From contig JACKQL020000102.1 in the NCBI GenBank assembly GCA_018296165.2, positions 103,498-167,497 on the forward strand: a stretch of DNA of 64,000 bases, in the 5' to 3' direction. This document shows, one piece after another, positions 34,885 through 46,000 of this stretch (the stretch's first letter is position 1; the number at the start of each line of letters is the position of its first letter). The notes below the pieces were generated by a model, which did no database searches, was not told the origin of the DNA, and saw only the letters and a list, made by a program, of their open reading frames with translations. Position numbers and translations under genes: made by a program. Source of the DNA: Termitomyces sp. T153. Its lineage: Eukaryota; Basidiomycota; Agaricomycetes; Agaricales; Lyophyllaceae.

Positions 34885-36009
34885 GTTTGAGGATGGGCCA
34901 ACTTGAGAACTCTTAGACTCAAGAAATCTAAATTTCTTCCTGCAATGCTCACCTAAAGCCTAAGAACTTGCTCTACTCCCCTTCTTCCTCCAACATCATC
35001 AAATTATTGCTTGAATTAATAGAATGAGCAAAATAGTGGGGGGCTGCTCAGGGTCAATTTGGGCAACAATTAGATTGCCAACACTGTCTCCTCTTTGTAC
35101 ATTTCATCCTCATCACATTTCATTGTTCTATTGTTCTTCTAACTTTACTTATATTGCTGTGAGCCCAGTCTGTAAGGGGACACACCCTTTTGGATAACTC
35201 TGATGGGTAACTCTGACTCTATCCAGTCTTAGTCATAGGTATAGCATCATCTCTAGCATATCCATTCAACCATCTGCCAAGCCCCTACACCTTTCAGTCA
35301 GTATTAGTCAGCCCTTTGTAGTCATTGGACACTATTTCTTCTTTTGATGTATTGTTAGTCATTACTGTTTAAAATACCTAGGCCACTTACCACATATAGC
35401 ATTAGTCATAGCATAGCCATGGATGTAGTATATAAACTGGTCAGCAGGATAGAATATCCTCTGACTGAACAATAGCAATGTTCTTCTGGGTTATCCATCA
35501 AACTGACTATAAGAGCTCCAGTGTTGTTACTCATCTTTGGCTTGCTGTGCTTGCCCCCCTTGCCCAACTCTTAGCTGCCTTATGCCCCTTTGACTCTCAC
35601 TTGTTGCCTGTGACTGCCTGCCTTCTGTTGGGTTTATCCACAGAATGCTCATCCCCTTACACAGTCAGGACAGCCTTGTTGTCTCACACTGCAATCACAG
35701 GTATGTATCAAATCTCATATACCAATGTCATCTCACACTGCACTTGCAGTGCTTGTCATCTAGATTGTACTATGTCACACATTTTCTTATCCCCTCCCAC
35801 CATCCCTACTCAAATAACTACCTTTGCTCATTAGTCTCCTATAGTTAGCTTGAGTTTGGCCCATTCTCTCCATCAGAGGATGGGCTGACTCAAGAAATCT
35901 TAGACTCAAGAAATCTAAATTTCTTTCTGCAATGCTTGCCCAAAACCTAAGAACTTGCTCTACTCCCCTTCTTCCTCCAATGTCATCAAATTATTGCTTG
36001 AATTAATCA
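34879..36009 (+). repeat. DIRS-like terminal repeats B1-A2-B2
   Basis: B1 (34879-35027) and B2 (35848-36009) share TCTTAGACTCAAGAAATC, AAGAACTTGCTCTACTCC and TCAAATTATTGCTTGAATTA; B2 has about 24 extra bases near its start. A2 (35028-35847) repeats A1 and holds a 491-base solo LTR. B1 and A2 abut directly, as in Ngaro/PAT elements, where this junction is the template for completing the circle. Confidence 0.8.
35171..35661 (+). mobile_element. Solo LTR (491 bp) with TSD CAGTC inside A2
   Basis: It runs from TGTAAGGGGACACACC to CATCCCCTTACA, with nine-base inverted ends TGTAAGGGG/CCCCTTACA. CAGTC flanks both sides (35166-35170 and 35662-35666). A1 lacks it and so gives the empty site. GTATATAAA near 35430 is a likely TATA box. 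No other copy of this family is in the window. Confidence 0.9.
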
Positions 36010-36047
36010 AACAGGTTACAGCTTGGTTAGAAAAGAAGTATGGGATC

Positions 36048-38791
36048 TGTCAGAGGACTTCCATTTCTGACCTTCATGACTTGTTCCAGCACCTCCACAG
36101 CTTGTTCAACATCTCTGGGGCTCATTTCAGAACCCCAGAGATCTCTAGAGAACTGCAGAGTTTTCCGTATTACCTCACTAATCATCAACCTAGGGTTAGC
36201 ATTAGCTCTGGCCTGCTGTACAGTAGTTCCCATGCCTCTGCTATCTGCTGATATGCCATGCCAAGCAGTTGGGATCCTTAGACTTGTTCTCTTTGGATTG
36301 CCCTCTGCTAGGTGATTAGTTACTGATTGTACCATTGTCTACTCCACTAATATACTTTGGATTTCCTCTCTGCTAGCTGTGTGACTCCAATCTGCCACCC
36401 TGGAGGTCACTCTTACAGCAGAACAAGTCTTTAGAAACTGGTCTGGAAGCCCCTCATAGCTGCAAGGAACTTCTGAGCTGTTATCTGTTGCTTTCCCACT
36501 AGAATCAAGCACCGCAGAGTTCTATGTCTCAGCTTGCCAACCCAGACACACTCTTGGAGGCTCTGGCCCCACAGGACAAAGCCTGGACTCACCTGCTACA
36601 CCTAGAAACTCAGGTGCAGTTAATGCAATCATACTTCATCCATCATATAACTAAACTCTCTACTCTCTGTCAAACAACAGATCTTATCTCCCAATTGCTC
36701 TATATGCTGCTTGAACACCTAACTTCTGCCTCCACCCCTCCTGCAGCTGCAAAACTAGCCCTGACTATGTCAGCACTCATCTCTGCAGCTCTGGTGATTC
36801 TACAACTGTAAATCCCATGCCCTGCACTACCAGACATATACAATGGTGCTCACTCTAGCAGGGAACAATTCCTGCAGTCCTGCCTCACCTACATCCACCT
36901 CAGTAGGGATGCCTTTGACTCCAACACATTGAAAATAGCCTGGATACTGTCATACATGAAGACAGGACATGCCTCTACCTATGCACTATAAGTCTATCAT
37001 TGCCCCAGAGGTGTTGGAAGTTTTCCCAACTAGGCCACTTTTGAGAAGGACTTTTATGCAGAGTTTTTCCCACTAGACCCTGCTAAGACTGTGGCCTTGA
37101 CACTATGTGATAGGGAGCAGTACAGGCAAGGAAGGCATATATTGAACAAGTACATCAACTTGTTCTGGGCTCTGGTCAAGCAAGCTGCCTACTCCAACAG
37201 CCTTCAACTATGCCTCACCTTCCAGGATGGCCTGCACCCTGCACTGGTGGAATGCATTGACAATCTTGGAGAGGGCCACCCAGACAATGAAAAGGTTGCA
37301 TCATGGTACAAGGTGGCCTGGAACTAGTAGCAACTTATGGAGATCTGGAGGGAGCTCTGCCACCCACATTCTGTGATGCGCCCCACTCCATTCACCAATC
37401 TCTGTAGCCCCATACCTGCTTGCCCAATGCCAGCCCTTTCTCCAGTTGTTCCTGCAACATGCCTCCTGCTGCCAGGCATCCTCATGGACATGGACATGGC
37501 TAGGCAGCTCTGCACTGTGTCACTATTGTGTTGGAGATGCCAGAAGCCAAGGCACTTTGCATAGCATTGTCTCCTGGGCCTGGAGGTACATTACCTCTCC
37601 ACAGCAGAACAGGAGGAGCTCCTCCTGCAGCTGCTAGCTGCAAGGAATGCTGCTAAAGCTCTGTCGCTAGACATGCCCACATTGGAGTCAGCCCTGGAGG
37701 AGACTAGCACATGTGCATCACCTCCAGAGTTGGAGGAGGATTTTTAGTTGAGTGACAGATGGGGTGTATGCCTCCACCACTGGGTGCTAACAGCTTCTTG
37801 TGTCTGTTGGTAGAAAATAAAATTGCTTTTTCCAATGCCCTTCATTTTAAGACAAAATAACCTCAATGCTTCCCTCCAGACATACAAATACCAACTCTGG
37901 AGCCCCTGCTAAGCTTCCTAACACCTCTGAGGATCCACTGTCATGGCTCCACCTGGGTGTGTCAAATTCCCCAACAGTACATGATGGCTTCCAGCCCATC
38001 TGCCAACTGCCTGCACCTTAATATAGAGATCAAGACAATGGATACCCAATAAGCCCATGAAGTCACAGCTCTGCTGAATAGCAGAGCAATGGGACTGTTC
38101 TTGGACTTGGAGTTTGTCAAACACCATGGCCTGACTATGCAGCCCCTTTCCAAGCCAATTCCAGTCTACAACATCAATGGAATGCCTAACAAAGCAGGCA
38201 CCATCAGCTCTGTAGTTGACCTAGTCCTTTGCTATCAGAATCACATGGAGTGCACTGTTTCTGCTGTCACTAGCTTGGGTAGGCAGGACATGATTGTTGG
38301 TTTCATGTAGCTCCATAAGCACAACTCTAGAGTAGATTGTACTAAGGAGGAGGTAACCATGAGTAGGTGCCCTTGGAGGCACTCTGCCTGTACTGCCAAG
38401 GACAGGGAAGAATGCTAAGCTCAAGTCTAAGAACATGCAGCCATCTGTGCATGTTGTGCCAGCCCTCTCCCCTTCACAGATCTAGACCTTCTGGATCCTC
38501 TGCCTTTGGTGTTCCCTTGTAGAGAGGCCCTCTACAAGGATGACCAGAGCAGCAGTAGAGTCCTAGAGGAGGAACATGGAGAGGAGTTTGGTGGTATACA
38601 TAAGCCAAAGTTTCTGAACAAGGTGGTAGAAGTGGGGGACTGGATTTACACTACCACCATATACCTGCTACCCTCAGTCGTGGAGATCTGGGCTAGCCAG
38701 ACTACATTACAGAGGCTGGCCCAGGCATTTGCCTCCAATGCCATGCCCCAGGAGTTCTGAGATGTTGTGCTACTCTACCTCCATGCATTTT
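36048..38791 (+). mobile_element. Family 2 Gypsy copy C, 3' truncated
   Basis: The 5' LTR 36048-36417 (TGTCAGAGG to CTCTTACA) is followed by the self-primer site AGAACAAGTCT at 36420-36430, gag, protease and the start of the RT region. At about 38791 it switches abruptly to family 5 pol sequence, so its RT to 3' LTR are gone along with part of the family 5 integrase. It inserted in family 5 integrase just after WLEKKYGI. Confidence 0.85.
36524..38790 (+). pseudogene. Copy C gag, protease and pre-RT
   Basis: The ATG at 36524 starts MSQLANPDTLLEALAPQDKA. The capsid-like part is at 37091-37327. The zinc knuckle region at about 37525-37570 (CWRCQKPRHFA, stop, HC) keeps its ligands, but has Arg before the His where Gly is usual and a stop before the last Cys. 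The protease region at 38000-38430 has ALLNSRAMGLFLD, with the catalytic Asp replaced by Asn. The frame ends in LAQAFASNAMPQEF before the breakpoint. Confidence 0.7.
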
Positions 38792-39457
38792 GGAGGAAAT
38801 GTGAGAGCAGGTGGGAAAAGACAAATTCAAGTGGGCATTGAAGTTTGCAGAGGAACATAAGTACTCTATTAAAGACTTCAGGTCTAAACCCTTGGACTTA
38901 GTCCTAGTAAAGAATATGATAACTGAGAGCTCACTTAGTGCAAAAATGCTCCCACAGTTCCATGAACCAATGGTAGTCCTTACCAGGACTCAGAAAGGGA
39001 ACTATGTAGTAGCAGAAATGGATGGCACTGTTTGGCAAGAAAGAGTTGCAGCCTTTAGGGTTGTACCTTATCACACTGGAAACCACTCAGTATACCAAGG
39101 GGAATTGAAGAGTGGATTGATATTACACCTGCTAAACTGAAAGAGTTAAAAAAGGAACAACAAAAGCCAGCTAAACTAGAGGACCAAGATAGAACCTTTG
39201 ATTCAGTAAGGCTTCATGAATCTTTAAATTCAGAGCTTGGGTTGATATCAGAAGAAGAATCTGAACAGGAGGAACCCCAACTAGCAAAAAGAATTAAGAA
39301 GCCAAGTTGGAAGGTTAGGAAAATGAACAAATTTTGGAAGGAAACTTGTAAAGGTTTAAAAAATAAAAAAAAACTTAAAGTTCATGAAATTTGGGCAAAG
39401 AACATTATTATGGGGGTTTTTTATATGGAGGCAGTAGTGCTATTGGAAACATTTTGA
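38792..39457 (+). pseudogene. Family 5 pol C-terminus (after integrase)
   Basis: A first frame (38811-39140) reads KWALKFAEEHKYSIKDF, PLDLVLVKNM, GPMVV-like HEPMVVLTRTQKGNYVVAEMDG and AFRVVPYH: a small beta-rich domain of the kind found at the C-terminus of Gypsy integrases. After one frameshift a highly charged tail follows (KELKKEQQKPAKLEDQD, EEESEQEEPQLAKRIKKPSWK), ending at 39457. It is the continuation of the family 5 integrase broken at 23876. Confidence 0.7.
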
Positions 39458-40692
39458 GGGGGATCTGAGAGCTCAATGTCCAAGTCAGTCAGCAGCCTCA
39501 AGTTCTGATTAATGAAGGATAAAAATAGAAAATAACATTGGGACATGTACCTCAGGAGAAACCTAGAGCTCCATAAAGAGATTGCCAGTCTTATCAACTT
39601 CAGAAGGACTGAGAACTTGGTCAAGACATTGGAGGCAAGCTGAAATAAGCTTGAAAGTTTAAAGTGAAATGTCAGAAGTGTAGAGTTGTTGCTGTGTGGC
39701 CAGATCAATGGCATTGTGGTGCTTCTGTAAGTTGGCATGCAAGATGGTTGGATCATCCTTGGCAAGGTCCATGGCATTAAGGGCCACATTGATCTGGGGC
39801 AGCAATGCCAGCACAGCTTCACTGCTAACCTTGTGGAATGGCTGGGATCAAAAGAATTGGTAAAAAAAAATTATAATGAGAGGAAAAATTGAGATGACAC
39901 ACTGGCAGAGGGGAGCACCTTGATTTTTTTTACATGAGGCTTGCCCTTAGGATCAGCCTGGAGGGGAGTAAACAAGATTGTTTGATTGTCCAAACAATGA
40001 GCTAGTAGGTCAAGTTTGGAGGCTAAGACCTATGTTAGCTTGGCATTTGTAGGAGTGAGAAGTTGATGGACCTAGCATAGTGACATTGGTATCCTTGGCA
40101 CAATGACAGAGCTGTCAAAATACAAGTGAAGTGAGAGAAGAGGGAGAAGGCACAATAGAAAGCACACATCTTGAAGCTCCTTCTGGCAAGCTTCACAAAG
40201 ATAGCTTTCAATAGCAATTATAAGCATTAGCAAAAGAGAAAAATGCTTTGGCAGGAGCAGAAGTATCTCCAACAGATTGGTCAAGAGTCTTTGACTGAAT
40301 AAGGGAGGACAGGGCATCAAACAAGCCCTGTTGCTTGGCAATGTGGAGGAAGTCAGCTTGATCAGCAAAAACCTGGTCAAAATAGAATTTAAAATACTAG
40401 AAAAAGGGAGAGTAACAAAATATCAAAAGCATACCAAGTTGATGGTGCTGATAAAGCAAGTGTGATTGGCAGCACCAATTGGAAGGGCTTTTGCAGCAGA
40501 GATGCAACCCAGGAGAGCACTGGCAAGCACAGGAGAGTGATGGACTACAACAATGATGTCATTGGTGGATTGCTTGACTGAGAAATTGAACAGGGCTACA
40601 TGGTCAAGGAACTCAGAAGGAGTGGCCAGCAGGGCAGCAGCTGTGCAGGGTGCAGTGAGCAGCTTACAAAAGGGAGAGGCTGGCAGAGGCAT
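39440..40692 (-). pseudogene. Antisense gene between pol and the 3' LTR of family 5 (spliced, unknown function)
   Basis: On the minus strand, ATG at 40692 opens MPLPASPFCKLLTAPCTAAALL. Exon 1 (40692-40435, 86 codons) ends FISTINL at a GTATG donor. A 38-base intron (40397-40434, ending CTCCCTTTTTCTAG) joins it in frame to YFKFYFDQVFADQADFLHIA and about 60 more codons up to SFANAYNCY, where a TGA occurs. Further segments are coherent: KLDLLAHCLDNQTILFTPLQ with ADPKGKPHVKKIKVLP (39925-40020), then EAVLALLPQINVALNAMDLAK and ILHANLQKHHNAIDLATQQ (39680-39800). I recognise no domain; the protein is helical, Leu/Ala-rich and cytosolic-looking. It reads towards pol, opposite to the element's transcript. 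Confidence 0.55.
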
Positions 40693-40894
40693 GATGTCAA
40701 AGGAAGGGGAGAGATGAAGATGTCTTATAAGAAAGAGGACAAGATCAAGGTCCAAATTTTTGAAAGAGCATCCAAGACAAGGAAAACATTTTCTCAAACT
40801 AAAGAAAATAATTGTTGAAAATTTGAGGTGGATTGGGGGGACAAAAGACTTTTTGATTGTTCTATGCTAGAGACATGCTGACTGGGGACAGTCA

Positions 40895-40911
40895 GCAAGG
40901 TGTGGGGGAGG
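40895..40911 (+). promoter_or_regulatory. Polypurine tract of family 5
   Basis: CAAGGTGTGGGGGAGG abuts the TGTCATGAT start of the 3' LTR at 40912, the expected place for a plus-strand primer. Confidence 0.6.
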
Positions 40912-41809
40912 TGTCATGATGGCTATTACCTTTTATAAGGAAGGAGAGCCAAAAATATAAAGAAAAAAGGTGCTTACCCCAATATACTCAAACCATGCTG
41001 AAAAACATAAGTATAAAAGGCCAAAAACTGTAGGCTAAGGGAAGTAATTACTGTATTCTGAGCACCAATGAACTCCCAAGGGACAAAAACCAGCAGCAAG
41101 AACTAGAAAGAATGAAGGCAATGAGACCTTGACTTGTCAATAATCAAAATCAATCATTACTGACAGCTGATGCTTGCCTAACTGGTGGCAGTACCTTTTG
41201 AGTTAGTTGGTTACTTCTTAATTGATGCCAAGAGAGGACTCCCCCAACCTCCACAGCATAACAACCACCTCCTTCCCTCAATTAACATATGAAACAACCC
41301 TCAATTGGACCTAGAAAGGATGAGGAGATTAGGAAAGGATTTTGGGAGAAATAGAACAGAAAATGAATGAGAGGAACAGGGACCAAACCTTTGCCAAGCA
41401 TGTAGAGCCACAAAACTGTTAGTTTTGGGCAGCAAGGGATTGGAATGATGACAGGAGTACACATGGAACATTGTGGTTTATGTGCAAGGAAGACAGTATA
41501 AAAAGAAAGGGGGATTTCAAGGCCAACAAGCAATGTTTGGTGTGCAGCTCAAAATCCTTAGGAATAGAGTTACTTAGGCCTACAATGCAAATTAAGCTTC
41601 ATTTTTAAGGTTTTATTTGATAATTGAACCTGTTTATATATTTGAACCACAGTTTGAACTTATATTGAGATCAATCTCAATTAAGCTATTATTACATTAT
41701 AAAACTAGTATAATTCTAAGGTGTACTTTGAGCCCTCAAACCTGTTGATTTGTGGTTGTTTGGTTAGGTCTCTAAGACAAACAAAGACAGACATCTGCTT
41801 TTCACATCA
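40912..41809 (+). repeat. Family 5 3' LTR
   Basis: The 898 bases run from TGTCATGATGGC to TTCACATCA. It matches the two halves of the 5' LTR and has no insertion at the GAACC site. GGCAGTATAAAAAG near 41490 is the likely TATA box. Outer-element pol coding (HEINLIDEAK) starts within four bases of its end. Confidence 0.88.
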
Positions 41810-41946
41810 CCATGAGATAAATCTCATAGATGAAGCCAAATTTTACTTGGATTTCATGCTTAGGTGCCCTAAGTCACTTAGCAGCAATTGTGGGAAGAAA
41901 TTGACTGCTATGTGTGAGCAAAGTAGTGGGAGCTAAGTGTGGCCAA
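41810..41946 (+). pseudogene. Continuation of the outermost Gypsy-like pol
   Basis: It reads HEINLIDEAKFYLDFMLRCP, then KKLTAMCEQSSGS, a stop and VWPM: the pre-RT segment that follows PPWHEVNY at 10526. Frame and sequence join across the whole 31-kb family 5 insertion. It is cut at 41947 by the family 1 LTR. The downstream RT is not found in the window. Confidence 0.7.
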
Positions 41947-43015
41947 TGTCAGGTTCCACTAACAATGGGGGCTCAGATCCACTGGGGAAGTCCTTACTAG
42001 GCAAACACAACATCCTACACATATGATCTATACTCCAGCAGGTTCTGGACATGAGGGACTTACAAAGGCAAGTTTAGAGAGTGGGCTGAGTAAGTCCAGG
42101 GAGCTTTAGGGAAAGCTAAGGTTAGTGCAAGCAAGGGGTGAACACCAGAATGTAAGGTACTAAGTTCCAGGGCAGCTATATAGGTAAGCGGAGCTACTTG
42201 AATATGTGAGTAAAGGGAGTAGGACTGGGAATTGATGGAAGTTCAGATATGGGGTGATGGGTTTCTGGGCCTAGCTTGGAGCAGGGTCTGAGCAAGTATG
42301 TGGGGTTGTGTGGAAAGATAGAAATGGAGATAGAAGCAGACAAGATGAGATAGGAGATAAGACAAGAATAAGAGAGAAATGAGATCAAAATGAGACTGGG
42401 ATGAGACAAGAACAAAATAGGATTGGAACAATACAAGACAGAGATTGTTGCAACAAGACAGAAACTAGGCATAAATGTAGGTAATATCAAAACTACTCTA
42501 ACTGATATTACTCTGTGACTTGAGTATGGTTGAGGGGTCTTCTTCAAAACTGTAGTCTGAGGGCAGGGCTTGTCAGGCCACATGAGTTGAGTGAGTGTTG
42601 CTTCTAATCTAGTCCACAGGCTGCAATGATACCCTGATGCAGATCTATAATACATGGTGTGCACCAAGGGCTAGGAGGAGCATTGAAGGCACCTGGGTAT
42701 TTGATGAAAGTTGGCAGAGTGACAGGGCCTGCTGGGGGAGCATTGGGGTTTGCCATAGTGAGTACCAGGGGTGGATGAAGGTTAGGGTAGTTTAAAGGGG
42801 GTATTGGGGAGTATTGCAGGCTGTGGTTCACAGTGAGGTCTGGAGGCTGAGGAATGGGTTGTGACATTACCTCCTCTTTAGCATTGAGATCCTTGAGGTG
42901 CAGGGTGCAAGGCAGCATGGGAATCAAAGTCAAAGCAGGATTGTTATCTATCAGAAAGCTCCTAAGAAATTAAAAGGGCCAAGGCATACTTCAGTGCTTT
43001 CCAATTTCCTCCCAT
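41947..43015 (-). mobile_element. Family 1 element: 3' LTR (41947-42866) and 149 bp of internal sequence
   Basis: Minus orientation: the sequence TGTCAGGTTCCACT to GTTGTGACA is the reverse complement of the LTR, and aligns with 61359-62354 and the reverse of 11314-12364. Inside it, 42867 onward (TTACCTCCTCTTTAGC) is a reversed polypurine tract, then bases matching 62355-62430 up to CATGGGAATCAAAGT. Further internal sequence is replaced at 43016 by copy E. Where the 61359 copy has CpG, this one has CpA or TpG (ACGATGGGG against ACAATGGGG). Confidence 0.82.
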
Positions 43016-46000
43016 TGTAAGAGTGACCTCCAGAGCAGCAGATTAGAGTCACACAGCTAGCAGAGGGAAATCCAAAGTATATTAGCAGAGTAGACAACAA
43101 TACAATCAGTAATTAATCACCTAGCAGAGAGGAATCCAAAGAGAACAAGTTTAAGGATCCCTGCTGCCCAATGTGGTGCATCAGCAGGTGGCAGAGGCAT
43201 GAGAACTACTATACAGAAGGCTGGAGCTAATCCTAACCCTAGAATGATTATTGGTGAGGTATTACAAAAAACTCTGCAGTTCTCTGGAGATCTCTGGAGT
43301 TCTGGAATGAGCCTTGGAGACATCAAACAAGCTGCAGAGGCACTGGAATAGGTTGTAGAGGTTGGAAATGGAAGTCCCCTGACATCACCCCCCCTCTAGC
43401 ATGCAGCATCTTGATGCATGGGGTAAAAGAAATCCCTGATTGCTCTGTCTGCTGGCAAAATGAGGTAGATTCCTTTTATGGTGCATGGAATATCTGGGTG
43501 TCTCCTGTGGAACTCCTTGATGAGTCCAGGGGCATGCATGTTCTCCCACAGTTCACAGGAGATATTCTTAGTCCTATAGCCCTTCCACTTCACCTTGTAC
43601 TATAGCTGTCTCCAGAATAAATAACTATCCAAGATTTCCTCCTCCTTGTACTCCTTGCTATTGTTGACCACCACTAGGGTGGCAGGGGTGGTGGATGTTG
43701 CCCTGGAATAGGATCCTTCAGGGCCAGAGTAAGTTTGACCACATTGAACACCAGATGAAGCTGGCACATCCTTGTGGAAAGCCAGAGTTGATAGGCTAGG
43801 GGCTCTACCTGCTGTCTCACCATGAAAGGTCTCAACTGGCAGTGTGACAGCTTTTTTGAGGGCTGAGTAGTAATATTGGAGGCATCCAGGTAGACTCAAT
43901 CTCTGGGCTAGTATTTGTGCCCCAGGGTCCTTCCACAGTTGTAGTATAGCACCATGTCATCCTTTGCCTTCGCTAGCACTGCTTGGGCCTCCTCCTATGA
44001 TCTTTTCATCCAGTCCACAAATTTGTTTATTGCTTCAATCTCTGAGGGTTGGGTGCAGGGTTTGAAGCCTATGCATGGGTGCCATTCAGTGTTGAGGAAG
44101 AATGGGGAGAACTGAGTTAATGCATGAACATGGTTGTTGTATTGGAACTTGGCATTGGGGAGGAGTTCATCCCACTTGTCCTGGCACTTGTTGCAAAACA
44201 GGTGGAGGTACTGCTCCAACTCCTGGTTTACATGTTTGGTCTAGCCATTGGACTGCAGGTGATAGGCAGTGGAGGTGTGAAGCTTCATGCTAAGTAGTTG
44301 GTAGAGCTCCCTAGTGAAGTCTGCCATGAATTGTGGTTCCTAGTCAGAAACATAGGCATTGGAGAGGCTGTAGAGTTTCCAGATGTTTCTCCAGTACAGG
44401 TTTGTAGTATCCATGGCAGAGCAGGTGGTGTGGGTCAGAATGAAGTGCACTCACTTGCCATACAGGTCTACAACCACCATGATTGGGTCATAACCATGGG
44501 CATAGGGGAGTTCTATGGAGAAGTCCACAGAAGCCATCCTTTATCATTTCATGGGCATAGACAATGAATGTAGCAATCCATAGGGGAGATGGCATTGGGG
44601 CTTGGTCTGGAGACAGAGATTGCATGTACTAGTGTAGGACCCAATATATTGGGACATCTGGGGCCACCAGTAGTTCCACAATACCAGCTCCAATGTTTTC
44701 CAACATTTAAAATGCCCCACAATGCAGGAGTTGTGGTGTTGCTCCATAATTCTCCAACAGAGCTCTGGAACATTGGGCATGTAGATATGGTCCCTAAAGG
44801 TCAGGGGGCCCATTTGTCTGCACAGACCGACTTGGCACCAGTAATACACCCCAACTTCAGCATCCAAGCTGCCTACACCACAAGTTCCTCTTGTTGACCA
44901 TCCTAATTGCTCTGCCATATATCCTGAAGAATGTCCACCTCTGCTTCTTTGATGGCTAGACCCTCTATGGCTCAGATTGCAAACAATTTGGAGTGGAGGA
45001 GCACAATGTTGCTGTTATCCTCCCCCTCCATACAATGGTCTGCTCTCCAGGACAGGGTGTCTGATTTCTCCATGCTCTGGCCAGGCTTGTGGTGCAGCAA
45101 GAAGTCAAAGTTGGCAAGGTAGAGGGACCACTGGGCCTATTGGCAATTGAGCTTCTTGACTATCCAGAAGTATTTGAGGTTCTTATGATCTGTCCAGACC
45201 TTAACCTTGTGCTATACACCTTCTAAGAAGTGCTGCCACTCCTCAAATGACCAGATAATGGCTAGCATCTCCTTGTCATGGATCTTGTAGTTCCACTCCA
45301 CTGCATCTAGGCTCTTGGAGTAAAAGGCCACTGGATGCCACTTCTCATCCTCCAGGGATTGCTGTGAAAGAATGGCCCCTGGAGCAAAGTCAGAGCTGTT
45401 GGCTTCCACCTAGAAGGGGGAGTTGTTGTCTGGAAAGAGGAGGATGGGTCTGGAGGTCATAATGCACTTGAGGGCATCAAAGGCCACCTGATCTGGAAGT
45501 CCCCAACTACATGCAACATCCTTCCCAGTGAAGTCAAATAGCAGGCAGGCATGGTGCAAGGAGTTCTGGATGAATCTCCAGTAAAAGTTTGCAAAGCCAA
45601 GGAACACCTGCACCTCCTTCTTGCTCTTGGGCTCCAGCCACTCCACCACACCTGCTACCTTCACCAGGTCCATCTCTGCAGCTCCATGCAAGATAATCAG
45701 GCCAAGATACTTGATCTGGGTCTGTTCAAATTCACACTTCTCTAGTTTGAAGTAGAGCTGATGCTGGTGGAGGCATTCCAAGACAAGGTGGGTAATCCAA
45801 CAGTGTTCTTCTAGTGTTTTGGTGTAGATGAGGATGTCATTGAGGTATACATGCACTACAACCTCCATGATGAGGTCCCAGAAGATGTTGTTCATCATTG
45901 TCTGGAAGGTGGCAGGGCTGTTAGTGAGCCTGAAGAACATAACAAGCAGCTCAAACAATTCCCAGTTGGTCCAGAAGGCAGCCTTCCACTCATCTCCTTC

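Larger units (their letters stand above)
23876..36009 (+). mobile_element. DIRS-like (Ngaro/PAT type) tyrosine-recombinase retrotransposon
   Basis: The layout is A1 (from 23876), an ORF with a Cys/His zinc motif, RT and RNase H, tyrosine recombinase, then B1 (34879), A2 (35028) and B2 (35848-36009). A1 matches A2 and B1 matches B2, which are the split direct repeats of Ngaro/PAT-type DIRS elements. No integrase or LTR pair belongs to it. Integrase coding of family 5 stops before it (TDNAGQL) and resumes after it (QVTAWLEKKYGI), so it inserted within that gene. No target duplication is evident, as expected for recombinase insertion. It is itself split by a solo LTR, copy B and another solo LTR. 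Confidence 0.85.
10527..41809 (+). mobile_element. Family 5 LTR retrotransposon, full outer element carrying nested insertions
   Basis: The two LTRs (10527-12444 and 40912-41809) begin TGTCATGAT and end in ATCA. Between them, in order, lie gag, protease, RT, RNase H, integrase and an antisense gene, interrupted by copy A, the DIRS-like element and copy C. The flanks are ACTAT on the left and CCAT on the right; allowing for an ambiguous A and one C/T change, this is a 4-5 base target duplication. Joining the flanks restores the reading frame of the outer pol (NY then EINLID). Without its insertions the element would be roughly 9-10 kb. All genes are broken, and CpG is nearly absent. Confidence 0.8.
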
